From Methanosphaera sp. SHI613 (GTDB lineage: Archaea; Methanobacteriota; Methanobacteria; Methanobacteriales; Methanobacteriaceae): DNA of 8,628 bases. This document shows, in pieces, positions 5,872 through 8,628 of the stretch. The first letter of the stretch is position 1. Each line of letters begins with the position of its first letter. The stretch covers positions 1-8,628 of the forward strand of contig MVJJ01000136.1 in the NCBI GenBank assembly GCA_003266145.1. The letters run 5' to 3'. Both the position numbers and the translations under genes were made by a program. Under the pieces are notes generated by a model. It was not told where the DNA came from, searched no databases, and saw nothing but the letters and a program-made list of their open reading frames with translations.

Positions 5872-8280
5872 TTATTGGTTAGATATTTGTACTGCTATTC
5901 GTTCACATTCAGAAAACATCAATGTGGTTAATAATCTGAAATAAAATTTATTTTTAGTTGTACCCGTGTATATTGTATTTCCAGTAGTTGGATCGTTTGT
6001 TGTTACAGTAGTTAATTCATTAATGTTTACTCCAACTAGAATCTGAATATCTTCTTGTCTTGAATAAGTAATATTAAAATAATATGCGTAGTATGCTGTA
6101 ATCATATCATTATAATGTAATGTAGTTAATGCTGTTAAAAATGTTCCATAACAAGCTTTATTTAAACCAACACTATAAGTATTATTTTTAATTAACCATT
6201 CGTTAAATATATTCATGTTAATAAGTTGATTAGTTAATAAATAACTTTGAATTACTTCAAATCCATTACTGTTTGAAGTACTATCATGAGATATTAATTC
6301 TTTTTTAATTATGGATTTTGAATTAAAATTACTGTTAAATATGGTTGTTATATTTTCGCAGACATGGTTCACATTTTTATCATAATAAATGTATATTATT
6401 TCTTGAATAATCTCATTATTGAATACTTTCACTACTTCTACACCATCAAATGTATTATATGCTATATTTACTTGGTTTAATGTTCCGTATATTTTTCCTT
6501 TTATTGTTAAATGTGTCTCATGATTATTATTGTATATAAATACACCATATAAGTTATACATATTTGAAATTAGACTAACATCGCCATTTGTAGGGTTATA
6601 GTATATGTATTTAGATATAATTATTGAACTAGTATCAATTAGATTATAATCAAAATTGTTTATACCAATGTATCTATTATGTTTATTTAACACAATATCA
6701 TATGTATAATTCATAACAGTTTCAGACCCATTAATTGGATGATACTCGATTGTTTTAGAGTATTTAGTGTTATACTGTGTGTATATTTCTATTTTAGTAT
6801 TGGTATCGGTTGTGTAGCTTCCGTAGTTGTTTAGTGTTTCTGTTGGTGTTTGTGTCTGGTTGTATTTTGTTATGTTGAATTTTCCTGGTTGGTTGGATTG
6901 TATGATTATTTTTTGCTGTCCGTTGCTCCAGATGTTACTTGCGTTTATGATGGTGATTGTTGGTCGTTCATCCGGGTGCTGTACAGGCGTGTAATTGAAG
7001 AATGTTGATTTGTAAAGTTGTATATCGTCCTGTGTGTAATATATTAGTCGTGTGTTTTTGTTTATGTATATTTTATCATTGTTTTTTGCTGTTTTTACGG
7101 TTTGACTGTTTGTTGGATCTGTACCGTCGGTTGTGTAGTATACTGTGCAGTTTAGTTTGTTTGTACTGAATTGTATTCTTTGTTTGTTGTTTATTAGCGT
7201 TGTCAGTGGTCTTATTGCTGTTATTGGTGGTGTTATAACCTTTTCTGGTTGGTAAAATGTTACTTTGGATGTGAATCCTTCGTTATCTATTAATATTGCT
7301 CTTACTTGTGTCTTTATTGATATCATTACTTTTGTGTTGTTTGTCCATGTGTTGCATCTGGTGTTGGGTGTTGATCCGTTTCTTGTATAATATATTGTGC
7401 CTGCTTTGTTTATCTTTATCGTTATGTTTTGGTAGTTGTCACGTACGTCTGTAATGTTTTTGATTGTTACCACTGGTTTAACCGCGTTCATACGATAGCT
7501 GTAAACGTTGCTGGTTATTGATCCGTATACTGATATGAATCGTAGGTCAGTATAGTTATTTATCTTTATAGGTGCATTATATTTGGTACTCTTGGTGGTA
7601 GGTATGCTACCGTTGATTGTATAATATATGCTTGTTGTGGGTAAAGTATATGAAATGTATACCTCTTGTGCCTGATTAGTTATCGGCGTCTTGTATACTA
7701 TGTATGGCGTTGAGCCTTCACTAAGCTTCATGGATAATACTACACCACATTCGCCGTTGGCTTTAACTGTAAAGTACTTTAAAGTCTTACTCGTATCATA
7801 AACAAATGATTTGGTGTATTTTGTGCTGCTGGTCGTTGGATTAGCACCATTTAAAGTATAATAAACCGTACAGTTGTTTACACCACTAAAAGTAGTATTA
7901 TATGTGGTGGATGTGAGTTTGCTTAGAACTACCTTTACACTTAAAGCCGTGGTGGTGTTACTTACAATAGCACCGGTATCTCCACTTCCCCTTTCATTGT
8001 TGTGGTTACGGCTAGTGGAATCTGTGGATTTGTCATCTTCGACAAATTCCTCCTCATCTTCATCCTCATCAATTGTAGTATCGTTTAATTCTATTATTTC
8101 AGAATTTTCAAATCCATCCTCAAAATTATTATCGGGAATAACTTCCTCATTATTCATATCCTGTTTAATGTTATTATTGTAATTTGCAGTTGCAGTAATG
8201 CTCATGTCATCATCATTTGATTCGTTGACATCCATAGCACATGCTACACTAATGCAAGAGAGAATAACAAATAAAAACAA
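5872..8280 (-). CDS. Adhesin-like surface protein with chitobiase-type repeats
   Basis: An 802-residue secreted protein as read from a TTG at 8280. A hydrophobic signal segment (FLFVILSCISVACA) is followed by an Asn/Asp-rich linker with a strongly acidic run at about 70-83. Four clear repeats with a Y-Y-T-x-N/D-G-x-x-P core follow, at residues 140, 219, 297 and 381 (about 80 apart), plus a degenerate fifth at about 450-520. The core fits the chitobiase/beta-hexosaminidase C-terminal-like beta-sandwich seen in Methanobacteriales adhesin-like proteins. Residues 525-802 form a different Tyr/Asn-rich region including ACYGTFLTALTTLHY. Many N-x-T/S sequons suggest glycosylation. The real start is probably upstream: adding the in-frame codons N-Y-K-K-I-I restores the basic N-region of a signal peptide, and an ATT at 8301-8299 sits at the right distance from AGAGG (8315-8311). 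The gene ends at an in-frame TAA; the frame continues downstream. A cell-surface binding role is inferred. Confidence 0.8.
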   Translation of the reverse strand: MFLFVILSCISVACAMDVNESNDDDMSITATANYNNNIKQDMNNEEVIPDNNFEDGFENSEIIELNDTTIDEDEDEEEFVEDDKSTDSTSRNHNNERGSGDTGAIVSNTTTALSVKVVLSKLTSTTYNTTFSGVNNCTVYYTLNGANPTTSSTKYTKSFVYDTSKTLKYFTVKANGECGVVLSMKLSEGSTPYIVYKTPITNQAQEVYISYTLPTTSIYYTINGSIPTTKSTKYNAPIKINNYTDLRFISVYGSITSNVYSYRMNAVKPVVTIKNITDVRDNYQNITIKINKAGTIYYTRNGSTPNTRCNTWTNNTKVMISIKTQVRAILIDNEGFTSKVTFYQPEKVITPPITAIRPLTTLINNKQRIQFSTNKLNCTVYYTTDGTDPTNSQTVKTAKNNDKIYINKNTRLIYYTQDDIQLYKSTFFNYTPVQHPDERPTITIINASNIWSNGQQKIIIQSNQPGKFNITKYNQTQTPTETLNNYGSYTTDTNTKIEIYTQYNTKYSKTIEYHPINGSETVMNYTYDIVLNKHNRYIGINNFDYNLIDTSSIIISKYIYYNPTNGDVSLISNMYNLYGVFIYNNNHETHLTIKGKIYGTLNQVNIAYNTFDGVEVVKVFNNEIIQEIIYIYYDKNVNHVCENITTIFNSNFNSKSIIKKELISHDSTSNSNGFEVIQSYLLTNQLINMNIFNEWLIKNNTYSVGLNKACYGTFLTALTTLHYNDMITAYYAYYFNITYSRQEDIQILVGVNINELTTVTTNDPTTGNTIYTGTTKNKFYFRLLTTLMFSECERIAVQISNQ
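6721..7938 (-). repeat. Tandem chitobiase-like repeat region inside the surface-protein gene
   Basis: It encodes residues about 115-520 of the surface protein. Core motifs read YYTLNGANPTT, YYTINGSIPTT, YYTRNGSTPNT and YYTTDGTDPTN, spaced 79, 78 and 84 residues. Repeats are diverged at DNA level, so this is old protein-level repetition rather than a recent expansion. Confidence 0.7.
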
Positions 8281-8301
8281 GATTATCTTCTTATAGTTAA
8301 T

Positions 8302-8469
8302 AAATATTAGCCTCTGATTATTTTTTTATCGATTAATTAATAATTAATCAGGTTATTTTGTCGTTAATCCTATAACTCAACTTAAAAATTCGTTATATCA
8401 AAAATGATTAGCAACATTAAAACTTCTTTCTTAACTTATTAATAAAGATTACCTTTTTATTAAAAAAAT
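8302..8469 (-). promoter_or_regulatory. Upstream region of the surface-protein operon
   Basis: About 170 AT-rich bases with no gene. AGAGG (8315-8311) is the only ribosome-binding-like site. A near-perfect inverted repeat GATTAATT-AAT-AATTAATC spans 8331-8349 and could bind a regulator near the promoter. TTGATATAACG on the minus strand (about 8391-8401) is a weak TATA candidate. Confidence 0.35.
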
Positions 8470-8472
8470 GAC

Positions 8473-8502
8473 TCTTTAAAAAATTGTGGGGGATGGGGTT
8501 TT
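8473..8502 (-). terminator. C-rich plus T-run terminator in repeat copy B
   Basis: Minus strand: AAAACCCCATCCCCCAC, then AATTTTTTAAAGAG, directly after the mini-ORF stop. It would separate whatever lies beyond the window edge from the surface-protein operon. Confidence 0.5.
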
Positions 8503-8613
8503 TCAATAATACTTTTTTTGTTTCTTGTTTCGTTCATATATTACTTTGTTTAAGTGTATTCTTACCAGTCTTCCTTCATTTGTTTTATATTTTCTTTTAT
8601 ATTTCTTAGACAT
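8503..8613 (-). CDS. Very basic 36-residue mini-ORF in repeat copy B
   Basis: The ATG at 8613-8611 opens a 36-residue frame beginning MSKKYKRKYKTNEGRLVRIH and ending KKQKKYY; 14 of 36 residues are Lys or Arg, so it would be cytosolic and could bind nucleic acid. It stops just before a terminator, which favours a real gene. Against this, no GGTGA-type site precedes the ATG (the bases before it read TCTCCAAAACA), and copy A is frameshifted. The two substitutions between copies in the conserved N-terminal codons both change the amino acid, so there is no sign of selection on the protein. The family is not recognised. Confidence 0.35.
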   Translation of the reverse strand: MSKKYKRKYKTNEGRLVRIHLNKVIYERNKKQKKYY

Positions 8614-8628
8614 TGTTTTGGAGAAAAA

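Larger units (their letters stand above)
5080..8301 (-). pseudogene. Composite view: one surface-protein gene with a nonsense codon and a non-ATG start
   Basis: Joining the two reading frames across the single TAA at 5874-5872 gives one protein of about 1,070 residues with signal peptide, repeats and C-terminal domain in order. Two lesions (the stop and the likely ATT start) suggest decay. Readthrough, or two proteins made from one message, are the alternatives. Confidence 0.55.
8470..8628. repeat. Direct repeat, copy B (right flank of the surface-protein operon)
   Basis: 159 bases matching copy A (4429-4579) in the same orientation; the match is still perfect at the window edge, so the repeat may extend further. 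The outer 34-base and 73-base blocks differ from copy A by two bases each, and the inner 52 bases are diverged. Together with copy A it brackets about 3.9 kb holding the surface protein and its two small membrane proteins. Confidence 0.85.

Noticed and set aside
5872..5874. Stop codon as a recoding site for pyrrolysine
   Set aside because: Pyrrolysine uses TAG, and this is TAA; the inferred lineage is also not known for pyrrolysine.
7874..8182. Plus-strand 102-residue frame opposite the surface-protein N-terminus
   Set aside because: Its Ser/Val/Leu-rich product with a long Ser run is the shadow of the Asp/Glu/Asn/Thr-rich coding strand.

Overview
This AT-rich window looks like a methanogenic archaeon of the Methanobacteriales, most probably Methanosphaera or a close relative. 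This is inferred from several features: ribosome-binding sites of the GGTGA type 4-7 bases before starts, short TATA-like boxes, oligo-T terminators without hairpins, a two-cluster ferredoxin-type aldo/keto reductase, and an Asn/Thr-rich surface protein with chitobiase-C-terminal-like repeats. No rRNA, tRNA, CRISPR array or recognisable transposase was seen.

Left part (1-1940, + strand): a TetR-family repressor gene and an aldo/keto reductase with two C-terminal [4Fe-4S] motifs lie 37 bases apart and look like one operon. A perfect 14-bp palindrome sits between the TATA-like box and the expected transcription start, as an autoregulatory operator would. An oligo-T terminator follows.

Middle (1941-4440): a convergent space holds a small GC-rich, inverted-repeat-rich patch. 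Next comes a minus-strand gene for an unrecognised secreted or anchored 196-residue protein, then argG (argininosuccinate synthase, complete), with its own promoter, ribosome-binding site and C-rich/T-run terminator.

Right part (4429-8628, minus strand): the most unusual region. A large surface-protein gene (signal peptide, acidic linker, four or five chitobiase-like beta-sandwich repeats, C-terminal region) is split by one in-frame TAA. The 246-residue ORF beyond the stop is in the same frame and lacks a ribosome-binding site, so it appears to be the detached C-terminus of the same protein. That C-terminal part is followed, with translational coupling, by two previously unlisted tiny two-helix membrane proteins of 53 and 51 residues. 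The whole operon is flanked by about 150-base direct repeats (4429-4579 and 8470-8628). Each repeat carries a C-rich/T-run terminator and the start of a very basic mini-ORF, intact in one copy and frameshifted in the other. The operon therefore looks like a deletable or duplicable surface cassette inserted upstream of argG. Its large secreted protein plus tiny membrane partners resembles an effector/immunity layout, but nothing in the sequence proves that role.
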